Positions 1 to 10,725 of a DNA stretch of 64,000 bases are shown here, piece after piece. How positions within the stretch are numbered: position 1 is the first letter of the stretch; each line of letters opens with the position of its first letter. Source of the DNA: Diphasiastrum complanatum (Eukaryota; Streptophyta; Lycopodiopsida; Lycopodiales; Lycopodiaceae); contig CM055094.1 of NCBI GenBank assembly GCA_029204225.1, forward strand, positions 5,324,063 to 5,388,062, written 5' to 3'. The translations under genes and the position numbers were made by a program. Below the pieces are notes generated by a model. The model ran no database searches. It saw only the letters and a program-made list of their open reading frames with translations, and was not told where the DNA came from.

Positions 1-590
1 AAGATATCAGCTGTCATTTCCTCTATAAGTATGAAGACTGTCTTCATTATTTTCTTTTCGACTAAGTCTCGAATAACATGATACTTGATAGCTATGTGCT
101 TCGGTTTTGAATGAAATACAAGATCTTTCGTAAGATAGATTGCTAAAGTGTTATCCATTAACAAGACATAAGGTTTAGAAATAGATTCATCAAATCCTTC
201 CAACATATGTTTGATCTAGATCAGCTCGTTTGCCATCTTGGCTGCTGCTACATATTTCGCTTCACAGAAGATTGAGCTACTACTGTTTGCTTTTTGCTTA
301 TCCAGAGTATGGCTGTGCCAGATACTAGAGTACAACCTCCTGAAATACTTTTGCTATCATCCTTCATGGATGCCCAGCTTGCGTCACTATAAGATTCGAT
401 GTGAAATTCAGCTTCCTTCGAATAACACAGTCCAAAGTCTTTCGTTTCTTGGAGATATTGTAGTACTATTTTTGCTAACTTCCAATGCAATGATATTGGG
501 TTTTGATTATATTGGCTCAGCCTGTATACTACAAATGCTATATCAAGTCTGGTGTTGTCTACAAGATATAACAAATCAGCCTACGATAGA
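1..590 (-). pseudogene. Ty1/copia RT-RNase H relic (copia A), truncated
   Basis: Read on the minus strand, the ORF 574-248 gives the end of a copia reverse transcriptase (YLVDNTRLDIAF, matching the usual TRPDI block) and the start of RNase H (SYSDASWAS...GGCTLVSGTAILWISKKQ). The same frame continues past one stop near 220 to the window edge with DNTLAIYLTKDLVFHSKP and KHIAIKYHVIRDLVEKK, the usual end of copia pol. Gag, protease and integrase are absent and the element runs off the left edge. At least one in-frame stop and the missing 5' half make it a dead fragment. Family assignment rests on motif order and is secure; clade is not determined. Confidence 0.85.
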
Positions 591-1502
591 GTGTTTTGGC
601 CATTTGCTTCTCTTCCTCGAGAGTCTGCGGACAATCTGCCTTGCTCAGTATTGTTCCAGGTATCATGGGAGTATGCACACCCAAAATTTGCCACGCATGG
701 CAATATTAAAACACAATACTTAGAAAAATTTTGCTTTGAAAATTTGCCATGTGTGGCAGTGCCACGCATGGCAAAATTAGTTTGTTGTAATTTGTTTTTT
801 ATCTATTATGAATAATTTGTTAATAAACAACAACTTTATGATTAATTTAAAAGCAAATAAGATTTTTTTTAATACTTTGAATAAGTGTATACTTATAATA
901 AAATGTGGACTAAAAATTAAATGATCATTATCTCAAATTATTATGCTCTGACAAATTAAAGTTATTATCAATTGAATATTACATGCTATCTTATGTATTT
1001 ATGGACATTATGATGTGTTTCTATATTGAGAAAATTTTATAATCAAAATTTGACATTAATTTCAATATGGTATTAATGGATAAAATATAAGCGTGAGTTT
1101 AATATGCATTTGAAAGCATGCTAAGTACCTTACATTTGAGAGCCGTGTGGTAGCTTGTTAAGCTAATTTGTTGATAAAAAAATTGCAATGTTATACACCT
1201 TTGTGTGTTTGCAAAGATCAATGAATAGTCGAACAATATTGTGGCAAAGTGTATTATTATCTCAAAGATGATGTTTTTTTAATTATAATATATAAATAAT
1301 CCACACATATATCTTTTAATGAGTTCACACATCTATTAATATTGATAAATTTTTCTTATTCTAAGTGATTGCGAGATGCGTTTGAAATGAAACTTTAGAA
1401 ATGCAACATCGTAGAAAAATATAATAATTTCTATTTGAAAACAATATATATTGACCACGATGGATCATTTTATGACAAAATTATTTGTGACATGTACAAA
1501 CT
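591..1502. other. AT-rich spacer without a recognisable gene
   Basis: No ORF with family resemblance is seen. Near 690-775 the 12-base palindrome GCCACGCATGGC occurs twice in similar surroundings. The rest is A+T-rich with poly-T and poly-A runs. Confidence 0.5.
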
Positions 1503-2848
1503 TTATTTATCATCACAAGATTCAAATTCATCAGCCAATACATCTTGCAACTCATCTCCGCTACGATGATTTTCATCATCACTATCGAAATCAAAACCTC
1601 TCATAATATTGGTTTCAATGCCATGAATCATTGTCGTCCTCTTCATCATCTGAGTCGTCGGAATCATGAGAATCAATTCTCGGGTTTTCAATATTCATAA
1701 AACTCGAAGATATATATACATCTTCATCAGATATATTTGTGTTGTCCAAATTTAGATCTTCCTTTTCAATAACAACCCCATTTTGCTTCACCTCTATTTG
1801 CATTTGCTCATGATGGTTCACTGTAAAGTCTTGATCTAATGCCTTCCATTCATTATTAACTCTAATCCATCTTCTGTAATAAAACATAAAAGAAAGCATT
1901 TGTTTTTCTATATGATATTGAAATATCATGGATGATTGCTAGCTCTATATTGAATGTTGCCATCAGGTTTCACATCTCAATGATCATCAAGGAGTTTTGA
2001 TATCATTTCATCAGTTAAATTTTTAGCAATGAACATTGTAGTTGTTTTACGAACATTACATCAAGCAAAAAAATCCACAAAAATTGCAAATGGTAAATAC
2101 CAATATAGTCTATTGGTTTTTGAACTTGTGCTACACTTCATGCAGTTTTGAATGTCCATAAAAAACTTAAATCTAAAACTTTCTGCTATGGTAGAATCGG
2201 GGGGAACCCATTCCTCACTCAAAAAATGTGGTAGAGGTAGAGTTTCTAGTTTGCCATTCAAACAATTTTTGCATGGTATGTAAAGAGAATCGTAAAAAAA
2301 AATGCCAAAATCCAAAAGTTACTTTAAAGGATGATGCTTATATTGGAGTAAACCAATATCAAAATGAATGACGTCTATGATGCCTACAAGTGATTGTATT
2401 GGTTGCCATTCACTTATGCTCGATGGATACAAGTCTGCAAAAGACAATATTCCATTTTCACACAAATATATCACAACAATGAATGTGGATCATTAACATA
2501 GAAAAACCAGCATAAGTTGCATCACATACAATTGCACTTGAGTCGATCTACGAGATTGACATCCAACACCATAACTTCATTGTGCATATACACATGTTGA
2601 ATCAAGACTTCTGAAATGGATTGACCTCCCTTTGAAACTTTGAACTCTAATATTCTTCCTTTCCAAAAGTTTGTGTAATCCATATTTGATATCTTTCTTT
2701 TGCGGAATGCACCTTTTGATGAGGGATGCATCACAACCCATTGAAACTTTTTGTATGTGCATGATATCCATAACCCTTCAGAATCTCTTTCATTACAGAC
2801 AGTGACCGAATTGATCGCACTACATGGTCTTCGATTGCAAGCGGCCAT
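1503..2848 (-). pseudogene. Unrecognised gene 'family T', left copy
   Basis: I do not recognise this protein. It appears again at 46.0-47.4 kb, which shows it is a real coding family. Minus-strand order: start MAACNRRP at 2848, a basic block SSKGAFRKRK, then FWKGRILEFK...QSISEVLIQ and DRLKCNC at about 2525. A probable intron follows (acceptor TTTTGCAG near 2440). Then come YPSSISEWQPIQSLVGIIDV, LLDFGIFFYDSLYIPCKNCLN, a module TMFIAKNLTDEMISKLLDD, the block QYHIEKQMLSFMFYYRRWIR (1929 onward) and a very acidic tail (SDDSDDEEDD; DFDSDDENHRSGDELQDV) ending at 1503. At least one in-frame stop (near 2329) and two frameshifts (near 1930 and 1620) suggest a pseudogene. IPCKNCLN recalls the N-terminal association domain of TNP2 transposases, a weak hint of transposon origin. 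Confidence 0.5.
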
Positions 2849-2916
2849 TGCATAATGGTGCAAGATACAAGATGATTGATAATGTACATGGAATGATACA
2901 AAATGATTGATAACAT

Positions 2917-2961
2917 CAGTTAGTTGAACTTCAGTTAGTTAAACTCTAGTTAGTTAAGCTC
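2917..2961. repeat. 15-bp tandem repeat, three copies
   Basis: Three consecutive units resembling CAGTTAGTTGAACTT at 2917, 2932 and 2947, differing at a few positions. It lies just upstream of the family T start (minus strand). Function unknown. Confidence 0.8.
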
Positions 2962-3202
2962 GGGCAATCTTTTGCCAACGGGCATCTATATATTATCCAA
3001 TCACATGTCTAGACTCTGTCCGGGGGGAGTTTTGAACTGGCTAAAAATATGTCCGAGAAATTCTAAAAACATTTGTCCAGCAAACACCGTTACGGTCCCG
3101 CACATATGTAAAAATATTATTGCACATGTGGACGTCGAATACTTGAAAAGTAAAAAAAAATATCTTTACAAAGGGCCCTTATAGCGCTTGGACCTCCCCT
3201 AA

Positions 3203-4112
3203 TGTTGCGCCGGTGCCTCAAAAGGTGTCGGGACTTGAGCGGTTTCCCCAACACGCGCTTAAGTCTAACATTCATCCATCATGCACTTACGTAAAAGCCA
3301 ACTCAGAAACGTAACAAGCTTAACCATTCAGACTTAAGAAAACTGGAATTCCAACCAACCCGAAAGCCAACTCAGAATCTGTCCCCAAAAGGTAACCAAA
3401 GGCAAAGACAAGCCACACATGAAACCCAAGGCATAATGGTTGCCAAACTGACCAATTGGCATAGCGGCAAGCCCCATGTCGATGACAGGGACCCTTAGGC
3501 GCCAGCGACGCAAAAAGGTTGTAGTAAGGGTCCTTCCACTTGGACCAGTCCCGGAGGCAAAACCGAAATGGTAATCATCCCCAAGGATCAACTTTATTAG
3601 ATTTGGAAGAGGTTACATTCATACATAGACTGACCGATCTCGGGGCCACCAACACGTGCTGGGCATTGTGTCTGGCTCGTGCTGGTAGAGGGAGCTGAGA
3701 CCTGGCGACTGGATTCCTGGCGCTGGTTGAGCTGCCCAAGTTTCTGTCTGCCAGACTCCCCCTATAGTTCTGCTGTGATTCGGCGCACCCCCTCTGGTTT
3801 GAAACATAGTGCTTTCTGGTAAAGCACGCTTTTTAGGACTTAGTTTTTATTTTGTTGATTAAGCCTGGCAGAATCAGTCTGGCTCCCGGACATGGGTCTC
3901 GGGAGCCGTCCTGGCGGCCGAATCAACTTGCTTTCCTGACTAGGCCATGACTCGAGCTCCAGAGCTAGGTCATGACTTGTGACTACTTGACTGGCTCACC
4001 ACAGGTCGGAGGCTCAGTCCTTGACGTTCTAACTTGCTCTGGGACCTTAGAGAGTGTCACCCCTTTGAGTCTTACAGGGCACGCTGGGTGCACCCGAGTC
4101 AGCTTTACAACA
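3203..4112 (-). repeat. LTR of gypsy family F1 (copy F1a)
   Basis: 910 bp, bounded by TG...CA (TGTTGCGCC on plus at the left, TTTACAACA at the right). It aligns along its length with the minus-strand LTR at 6023-6938 and the plus-strand LTR at 29657-30574. The adjacent plus-strand TCCTCCCCTCG at 4113 is, on minus, a purine-rich tract just before the LTR, so this is the 3' LTR of a minus-strand element whose 5' part is missing. An AATAAA-like polyadenylation context is shared by the family. Confidence 0.85.
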
Positions 4113-5290
4113 TCCTCCCCTCGTTTGAGAAAGCTGATGTCCTCATCAGGGCCAAACTAGAACCTAAGACTCATGGCACGGGCTTAATTCACCGGCTAGA
4201 CTTTAGTCACATATACAAGGGCACGGGCTTGATTCACCGGCCAAAGGAAACCAAATGTAAAGAGAAGTAATGATATTGTGTTTTGCACCCAGCACAAGAA
4301 AAGTGTGGATCTAGTTCACTTACGTAAAACCTGTGTAAAGCTGCTACACTTAGACATTAGACTGAAGCTCACTATTCGATGGGAAATGCGGCTTACTTTA
4401 TTAACATGAAAGAAAAAAGTACTTATGGCTCCCTTAAGCCTCATATATGTCGTTTTCGTCGCACGTCAGGATGAGTTCCCTAGGATTCTAGATATTTCGT
4501 TTGGTCGTCCAGGTTGAGCTCCTTGAGCTCTGCATCGGCACTTAGATTCACCTCTGATGTAGAAACTGCAGGCAATGTTGGCTCCATTTGACCTCGCATC
4601 AGCTGGTTTGTCACTGTTGGATGTCCTTCGTTGAAGAAGTGAGCTTTCGCTTGGTCACACAAGGTGAGCTCCTTGAGCTCTATATCGGCACTTGAATTCA
4701 ACTTTGATGTAGAGACTATAGGCAATGTTGGCTCCATTTGTTCCCGTGTCAGCTGGTCTGTCACTGTTGGCTGTCCTTCGTTAAAGAGGTGAATGAGATT
4801 GGGAGGAATGGTTGGCTCAGGTTCATTTGTGTTGTTCTTTTCTAGTTGGTCCCCCGGCACAGCTCTGACGACACAAGGTCTCCTGCCATTATATAATAAC
4901 ACAAGGTTAATCCCTTTTGCCAAGAAGGCCACCACATGTTCGTTAAACCAGCTTAATCCCAAAATAGCGTCGAAGGCATCCATCTTCAAGATTGTGAACG
5001 TTAGTCGATTCTTCCAGGCTCCCAGAGAGATTGGTAAGTTGGTTGCCAATCTACAAGTGGTCATTGTACCTTTCGCGGTCTCCACACAAATAGGAGTCAC
5101 ATTTTCTTCACATTGGATGTCCAATTCCCCTGTCAGTTTTTCTGACAAGTAGTTATGTGACGCCCCCAAGTCTACCATGAAGTAAATGATCCTGCCTTGA
5201 ATACAGCCTTTCAGGTACAATAACTTGGATCCTCTCGCAGGAGTCGCCATAAGTTGTTCACGATACGCCTCCTCTAAGCCTAAACCTACT
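4113..5290 (-). pseudogene. F1a internal region: aspartic protease ORF, no RT or integrase
   Basis: The ORF 5250-4480 (256 residues) carries a retroviral-type protease: FMVDLGASHNYLSE at about residue 25, with DLGAS where D(S/T)GAS is usual, then ILGLSWFNEHVVAFL. The same reading frame extends upstream of Met into LGLEEAYREQL, homologous to the gag end at 13.8 kb, before similarity stops near 5290. After the protease a 51-residue segment starting FNEG(Q/H)PTVT is tandemly duplicated. A stop follows and the sequence goes straight into a 3' untranslated stretch (4113-4479) and the LTR. RT, RNase H and integrase are wholly absent, as in F1b, so this looks like a gag-protease-only derivative. The 5' end is truncated. 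Confidence 0.75.
4495..4800 (-). repeat. 153-bp tandem duplication inside F1a ORF
   Basis: Two in-frame copies of about 153 bp; for example GAGCTCCTTGAGCTCT occurs near 4515 and 4668. The corresponding region of F1b near 14.3-14.4 kb shows a single degraded copy. Confidence 0.75.
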
Positions 5291-6022
5291 AGAGAATGGA
5301 GGGCCTAGTTTAACTTAATCTGTTGCAAGATAAATAGTGTATAGTACAATGTGAAGTAACACAATACATGAAACCACACAAGGGAGAACACTCAGAGAGA
5401 AAGTCACTTACAGAAAGGCATTGTGGGACAAGGAAGCCACATAGACTAACTTAACTTTGAATCACATTGGTGCCGTGGGACAAACCCCCAATAGGCCTTT
5501 GTGATTAACTTTTACATAACATTAAAATTACATATCTATGTGCAGTGCCCATGACAAAGTAATCATAGAAATGAATAACTTAAGCCATTACGGATAAAGT
5601 AAAAGCCTAAACTTGATGGGCAAGTTCTGTGTTTAAATTCTATCATGTTTGTATTTTTAAAGATGTTCTGCAGGATGGGTAAAATATTCCTTGGAATATC
5701 AGCCTACAACATGTCTTGCATGTCACTTTGGAAACTTAAGACATGACACATTTGAACTACCTCGAGTTCTACTAGCCCAATATTGGCCATTTCATAGTCT
5801 AAATCTACATGCATGTCATTTTTGACCAATCTAGACATTGTGCATGTGATGTAGCTCGAGTTTCTACAAGAATAAAAAAGATATTTACAACTTGTAAATG
5901 TACATGCATGATGAAAATCTTCATCAACCCCTATAGTCAAGTTGAATGACTTTTTATTCTTCACATCAATCACGAGGTCCTTAACCGCAAAAGAAACTCG
6001 AGGGCTAAGGGATAATGGATAA
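5291..6022 (-). other. Unassigned stretch with an unrecognised ORF fragment
   Basis: 5291-5700 shows no coding signal. On minus, a frame from about 6005 to 5704 reads RVSFAVKDLVIDVKNKKSFN, GVDEDFHHACTFTSCKYLFY and then YEMANIGLVELEVVQMCHV. The first Met assigned to this ORF actually lies in the neighbouring LTR, so its true 5' end was displaced by that insertion or lies in the purine repeat. I do not recognise the protein. Confidence 0.3.
6018..6022. repeat. Target site duplication GATAA, left
   Basis: GATAA directly before the TG of the LTR at 6023; the matching copy is 6939-6943. Confidence 0.85.
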
Positions 6023-6938
6023 TGTTGCGCCGGTGCCTCAAAGGGCGCCGACTTGAGCGGTTTCCCCAACACACGCTTAAGTCTAACATTCATCCATCAT
6101 GCACTTACGTAAAAGCCAACTCAGAAACGTAACAAGCTTAACCATTCAGACTTAAGAAAACTGGAATCCCGACCAACCCGAAAGCCAACTCAGAATCCGT
6201 CCCCAAAAGGTAACCAAAGGCAAAGACAAGCCACACATGAAACCCAAGGCATAGTGGTCGCCAAACTGACCAATTGGCATAGCGGCAAGCCCCATGTTGA
6301 TGACAGGGACCCTTAGGCACCGGCGACGCAAAAAGGTTGTAGTAAGGGTCCTTCCACTCGGACCAGTCCCGGAGGCGAAACCGAAATAATAATCATCCCC
6401 AAGGATCAACTTTATTATATTTGGAAGAGGTTACATTCATACATAGACTGACCGGTCTCGGGGCCACCAACACGTGCTGGGCATTGTGCCTGGCTCGTGC
6501 TGGTAGAGGGAGCTGAGACCTGGCGACTGGATTCCTGGCCCTGGTTGAGCTGCCCAAGTTTCTGTCTGCCGGACTCCCCCTATAGTTCTGCTGTGATTCG
6601 GTGCACCCCCTATGTTCTGAAACATAGTGCTTTCTGGTAAAGCACGCTTTTTGGGACTTAGTTTTTATTTTACTGATTAAGCCTGGCAAGCCTAGCAAAA
6701 TCAGTCTGGTTCCCGGACATGGGTCCCGGGAGCCGTCCTGGCGGCAGAATCAACTTGCTTCCTGACTAGGCCATGACTCGAGCTCCAAAGCTAGCTCATG
6801 ACTTGTGACTACTTGACTGGCTCACCACAGGTCGGAGGCTCAGTCCTTGACATTCTAACTTGCTCTGGGACCTTAGGGAGCGTCACCCCTTAGAGTCTTA
6901 CAGGGCACACTAGGTGCACCTGAGTCAACTTTACAACA
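6023..6938 (-). mobile_element. Solo LTR of gypsy family F1 (F1c)
   Basis: 916 bp from TGTTGCGCC (left) to TTTACAACA (right), minus orientation. It is flanked on both sides by the 5-bp direct repeat GATAA and has no internal element sequence, the footprint of LTR-LTR recombination after a complete insertion. The purine repeat motif is present on both sides (GAGGGCTAAGGGATAATG before, GATAAGAGCGAAGGATCAAG after), so the element landed in that array. Three spurious ORFs of 60-101 codons inside the LTR recur in every F1 LTR. Confidence 0.92.
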
Positions 6939-6943
6939 GATAA
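6939..6943. repeat. Target site duplication GATAA, right
   Basis: Directly follows the LTR end; identical to 6018-6022. Confidence 0.85.
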
Positions 6944-7172
6944 GAGCGAAGGATCAAGGGTCAAGGTCAAGGGCTAAGGTCCAAGGATTAAAGGACAAGG
7001 ATTAAGGACCAAGGGTTAAGGGTCAAGGGAGAAGAACCAAGGGCCAAGATGAAGGACCAAGGGGTAAGGGCTAAGAGCGAAGGGCTAAGAGTTAAGAGAG
7101 GAAATAAGGACCAAGGCTTAAAGGCCAAGGGCCCAGATAGAAGGACCAAGGGCCAATGGTTAAGGATCAAGG

Positions 7173-7174
<2 letters not shown>

Positions 7175-7249
<75 letters not shown>
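7175..7249. repeat. (GA)n microsatellite, about 37 units
   Basis: Uninterrupted alternating GA. It forms the left end of the first higher-order unit of the purine array. Confidence 0.95.
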
Positions 7250-7252
<3 letters not shown>

Positions 7253-7598
7253 TTAGGACCAAGGGTTGAGAGCGAAGGGCCAAGAGTTAAGTTTCAATGG
7301 CCAAAGGCCACAGGTTGAGGACTAAGGGACAAGAGCTAAGGGTTAAGGGCCAAGGACTAAGGGCTAAGGGCAACGATTAAGGACCAAGGTTTAAGATCCA
7401 AGGGCCAATGGCCAAGGGTTATGGACTAAGCACTAAGCACTAAGGGATAAGAGCTAAGGGCCAAGGGTCAAGGATCAAGGGCTAAGGGCCAAGGATCTAA
7501 GGACAATGATTAAGGGCCAAGGGCCAAGACAAAAGGAACTAAGAGTTAAGTTCAAGTGTTGAGGACTAAGGGACGAAAGCTAAGGGCTAAGGGCTAAG

Positions 7599-7601
<3 letters not shown>

Positions 7602-7689
<88 letters not shown>
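7602..7689. repeat. (AG)n microsatellite, about 44 units
   Basis: Uninterrupted alternating AG. It forms the left end of the second higher-order unit. Confidence 0.95.
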
Positions 7690-7693
<4 letters not shown>

Positions 7694-8002
7694 TAAGGAC
7701 CAAGGGTTAAGAGTCAAGTTCTAGTGGCCAAGGGCCAAAGCCAAGGGTCGAGGACTAAGGGACAAGAGCTGGGTGTTAAGAGCAAAGGGCCAATGGCCAA
7801 GGGTTAATGACTAAGGGCTAAACACTAAGGGATAAGAGCTAAGGGCCAAGGATCAAGGATCAAGGGCTAAATGCCAAGGATTTAAGAACACGGATTAAGG
7901 ACCAAGGGTTAAGGCCCAAGAGCCAAGACGAAAGGCACTAAGTTTAGTTTCAATGGCCAAGGGCCAAGGGTTGAGGACTAAGGGACAAAAGCTTACCCAT
8001 CC

Positions 8003-8745
8003 ATGCAAGCCATTCTCGATAGTGGGTCTGGTGTGAGTATTATTGCCCTGTCCTTAACCAAGGCATGAGGAATATTCACCTTGGAAAAGCCTAAGTACAA
8101 GTTACGTATGGCTGACCAATGAATGACGAGACCTATCGGTCACATAAGCAATTTACCGATTAAGATTGTCGGTTTGATTTTCACCATAGAGTCTGTAGTA
8201 CTAGATTTTCTTGATGAACCGCACACCTATCAATTCCTTCTTGGAAAGCCTTGGTTAGAAATGCCCGGAGGGATTCAAGATTGAAAGAAAAACAAAATAG
8301 TTTTTGGCAACAGAGACAAGAGAATCTCTGTCGATGCCACTGGGAAGATAAAGCCTGCATGAATTGAAGACGATTGGTCTTCAACTACCTATGATGACCC
8401 CGATAGTATTGATTCAACCATAAAGGGTGGTCATTACATGCAGAGTACTGATATCGTTAATTGGGGACATGCTCTAGTGACCATCGATTGTGTCAATGCC
8501 ACTCTTTGTGCGCAAGAAGTTCAAGAAGAGGACCCAATCGAAATAACTATGTGACTCCACAGATATCAACACTCCCATCATGATAGATGCACTCCTATTG
8601 AATGGATACTTGATGATGTTTTTAATACTGAAGTATCCACCAGTGAGGATGACATTCCTACTGTGGGAAAACATGAGTTCTCTAACGACCAGCTTATTCA
8701 CTTGATGGATCTAGAACGATTAGGAAAGCATTGTATACCGAAAGA
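8003..8745 (+). pseudogene. Gypsy-type aspartic protease relic
   Basis: From ATG 8003 the frame reads MQAILDSGSGVSIIALSLTK, with the retroviral protease catalytic motif DSGSG. After two stops the same frame continues with PIGHISNLPIKIVGLIFTIE and YQFLLGKPWLEMPGGIQDW, then a stop where W is usual, and NKIVFGNRDKRISVDATGKI. This is the standard RVP order of plant Ty3/gypsy elements (catalytic D-S-G, then LLG+PWL). The downstream frame stays mostly open to about 8745 but shows no RT. Several in-frame stops mark it as dead. The partner gag is on the opposite strand at 8760-9462. Confidence 0.75.
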
Positions 8746-8759
8746 GATTAAACTCCCAT

Positions 8760-9462
8760 CACCATTGGCTTGTGTGCTCCGGATAATATTGCTCACTAAG
8801 ATAAGAAGTAGATGCCTCATCTACGTATGTGTTAGGATTACCATCATCATAAGTAGATTCATAGGCTGGGGTGTCATAAGAGGAGTTCTACACAACATTG
8901 ACATGTACTTGAGGCCGGTTTTGTTGGTTTGGCATGTTTGGCTGAGTACATCCTCTTGGACCTGGGAGTGCCAAGCGTTGTTGTTGTGCAGGTGGTTATT
9001 GTCTTGGTACTTCCTAAACTTGGATTGGACTCATATAACATTGTTGTAGTGTCCTCAAGGTGGATATTGTTGTGATCTAAAATATTGCATGTTGTGTGGG
9101 TTGTACTTACAGCTTGAAGTGTTATGAGTGGTCATGTCACAAAGTATGCAGTGCTGCATTTCGTAAGGTCGGTGTGATGGATACTCATTACCGGTATGTG
9201 CGCCACGACATTATGGGCATCAGGTGTCTTCTCGCCTATGGATAGCGTTACCAGATGGCAATTGCCTTGGCAACTGACTTTGAATAGACTTTAAGCCTTG
9301 TTGAAATTCTTTATTGATTTTCTCCATCTATTGTTGATGTTGTTGATTCATCAACTCGAACTGAGATTTCCAAACTTGCTCTGAATCTCAGGACTCACTT
9401 GGACGATTATCAAGAAAAACATGGTGAGTTCTTTTCTCTTTCTGGTCCTCATTATCAGACAT
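8760..9462 (-). pseudogene. Gag relic with a CCHC zinc knuckle
   Basis: Read on minus from Met at 9462: MSDNEDQKEKRTHHVFLDNR, a glutamine-rich stretch MNQQHQQ...KINKEFQQGLKSI, then CILCDMTTHNTSSC, a perfect CX2CX4HX4C nucleic-acid-binding knuckle (near 9110), preceded by a possible second knuckle interrupted by stops. About five in-frame stops make it a pseudogene. In an intact element gag precedes protease on one strand. Here gag points left and protease (8003-8745) points right, toward each other, so one of the two has been inverted or they come from different elements. Confidence 0.65.
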
Positions 9463-10725
9463 TTCTAAAACTAGTTGTACACAGATGACAAAAGTATACA
9501 ATAAAAAATATCCGACCTTCTCATATTATCAAACTTATTTGCGGATATAAAATTTGCAGAAGGTATGGCGTAGACAAGATCTAAGGAGGCAGTATGAAAT
9601 AGTGAAATTTAAGAAACATTAACAAAAATTATCGTGCCGAAGCTGCAGTCCTAACTAACGTATCACAATAGTAGCGGGAGCAGGAGATGATCGCTGAAGG
9701 CACACAGACGATCAGTGCATGCATATATATGAAACATTTGTAGACTTGTGGGGATCCCTTACGTGATTTCCAAAATCCCAATGCAATATATACTCAAAAT
9801 TCTATGTTCTTCTTGTGCCACAACCAACATGCAAATTTATGAAATTTTACAAGATTCTAATCATGATTGGATGTTAGTTCAAAACTCTGGTGGACATGCA
9901 TAAAGCTGGTGACAAAGAAGCCAGAAGCTATGTGCTATACCACACTCGAGGAATTCTACCAATGACAAACGACTCAACGTAAAAGTCAACAACTACATAA
10001 GGCGCCATACCTTAACAAAGCTGAGTAGATATACGAAGGACAGGTATGGTCGACAGTTCCCACTCCACAAATTTCCTGTACATTCGCGAACGAGGTTACA
10101 CAAAATGATGCTTGAGGTACAAAATAGCAGAAACAAGTGTAAAGAAAGCCAACTCGCGAGCACGAGGAAGAAGCATAAGATGCACCTTATTAAGATAAGC
10201 ATTATGGATGTTTAGTTACTTGCATGGGACATTCCTTTTTCATGCTTTTATTGTTCAAGCCATATATAGCATTGATTGTTTGCATATTGGATGGGTACAT
10301 GTGTTCATTTTTTCACTTATAAGGGGTTTTAAGATTTTGCTATAAGCCATGCATTAGTTTTTTTGTTATGCCTCATGCAAATAAAGGTTATTGACCTGTT
10401 TTTACCCTAAAAAGCTTTTTGCTTAAAATTTAAAGTCACAACCACACAATATTCTTTGACTTTGTTACAAACTCCATTGACAACCTCCCCGCAAAGTATT
10501 GCCTTTGCACATAATATTGCCTTTGCAATAATGCCAACAAAATAGTACACAATAGGTACTATTATAGCTCATTATAGGTAACCGTAATTAGATGAGAATT
10601 GCATGTTGAGTTAACCAACTAGCTGCAGTTAAATCACTTGTGATGTTAAGTAACTTCTGTGCTGATTGACTAACAAATACAGCATGTCAAGCAAGCAAGC
10701 AACCACGTGATTCGGTAGAACAACT
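9463..10725. other. Spacer without recognisable gene
   Basis: Short ORFs only, none with family resemblance. No LTR or tandem structure noticed. Confidence 0.4.

Larger units (their letters stand above)
5998..7990. repeat. Degenerate telomere-like purine minisatellite
   Basis: About 1 kb outside the solo LTR is built from 6-8-base variants of AAGGGYY (AAGGGTT, AAGGGCT, AAGGACC, AAGGATC), all G-rich on the plus strand. This resembles, but is not, the plant telomere unit TTTAGGG. The parts 7175-7600 and 7602-7990 are two copies of a larger unit of about 400-430 bp, each made of a long GA tract followed by the same order of variants (ATAAGAGCTAAGGGCCAAGG and GGACTAAGGGAC recur in the same positions). 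No gene is seen in it. Confidence 0.85.

Noticed and set aside
3334-3807. ORFs of 62-85 codons, repeated at 6152, 6437, 12666, 29970, 30186 and 31413
   Set aside because: They lie inside F1 LTRs and recur with them; LTR sequence, not genes.
6988-7170. 60-codon minus ORF rich in PLxLxPWSL
   Set aside because: Translation of the AAGGGYY repeat; no independent evidence.
8663-9049. 128-codon plus ORF
   Set aside because: Mostly the antisense of the gag relic, which carries the CCHC knuckle on the other strand.
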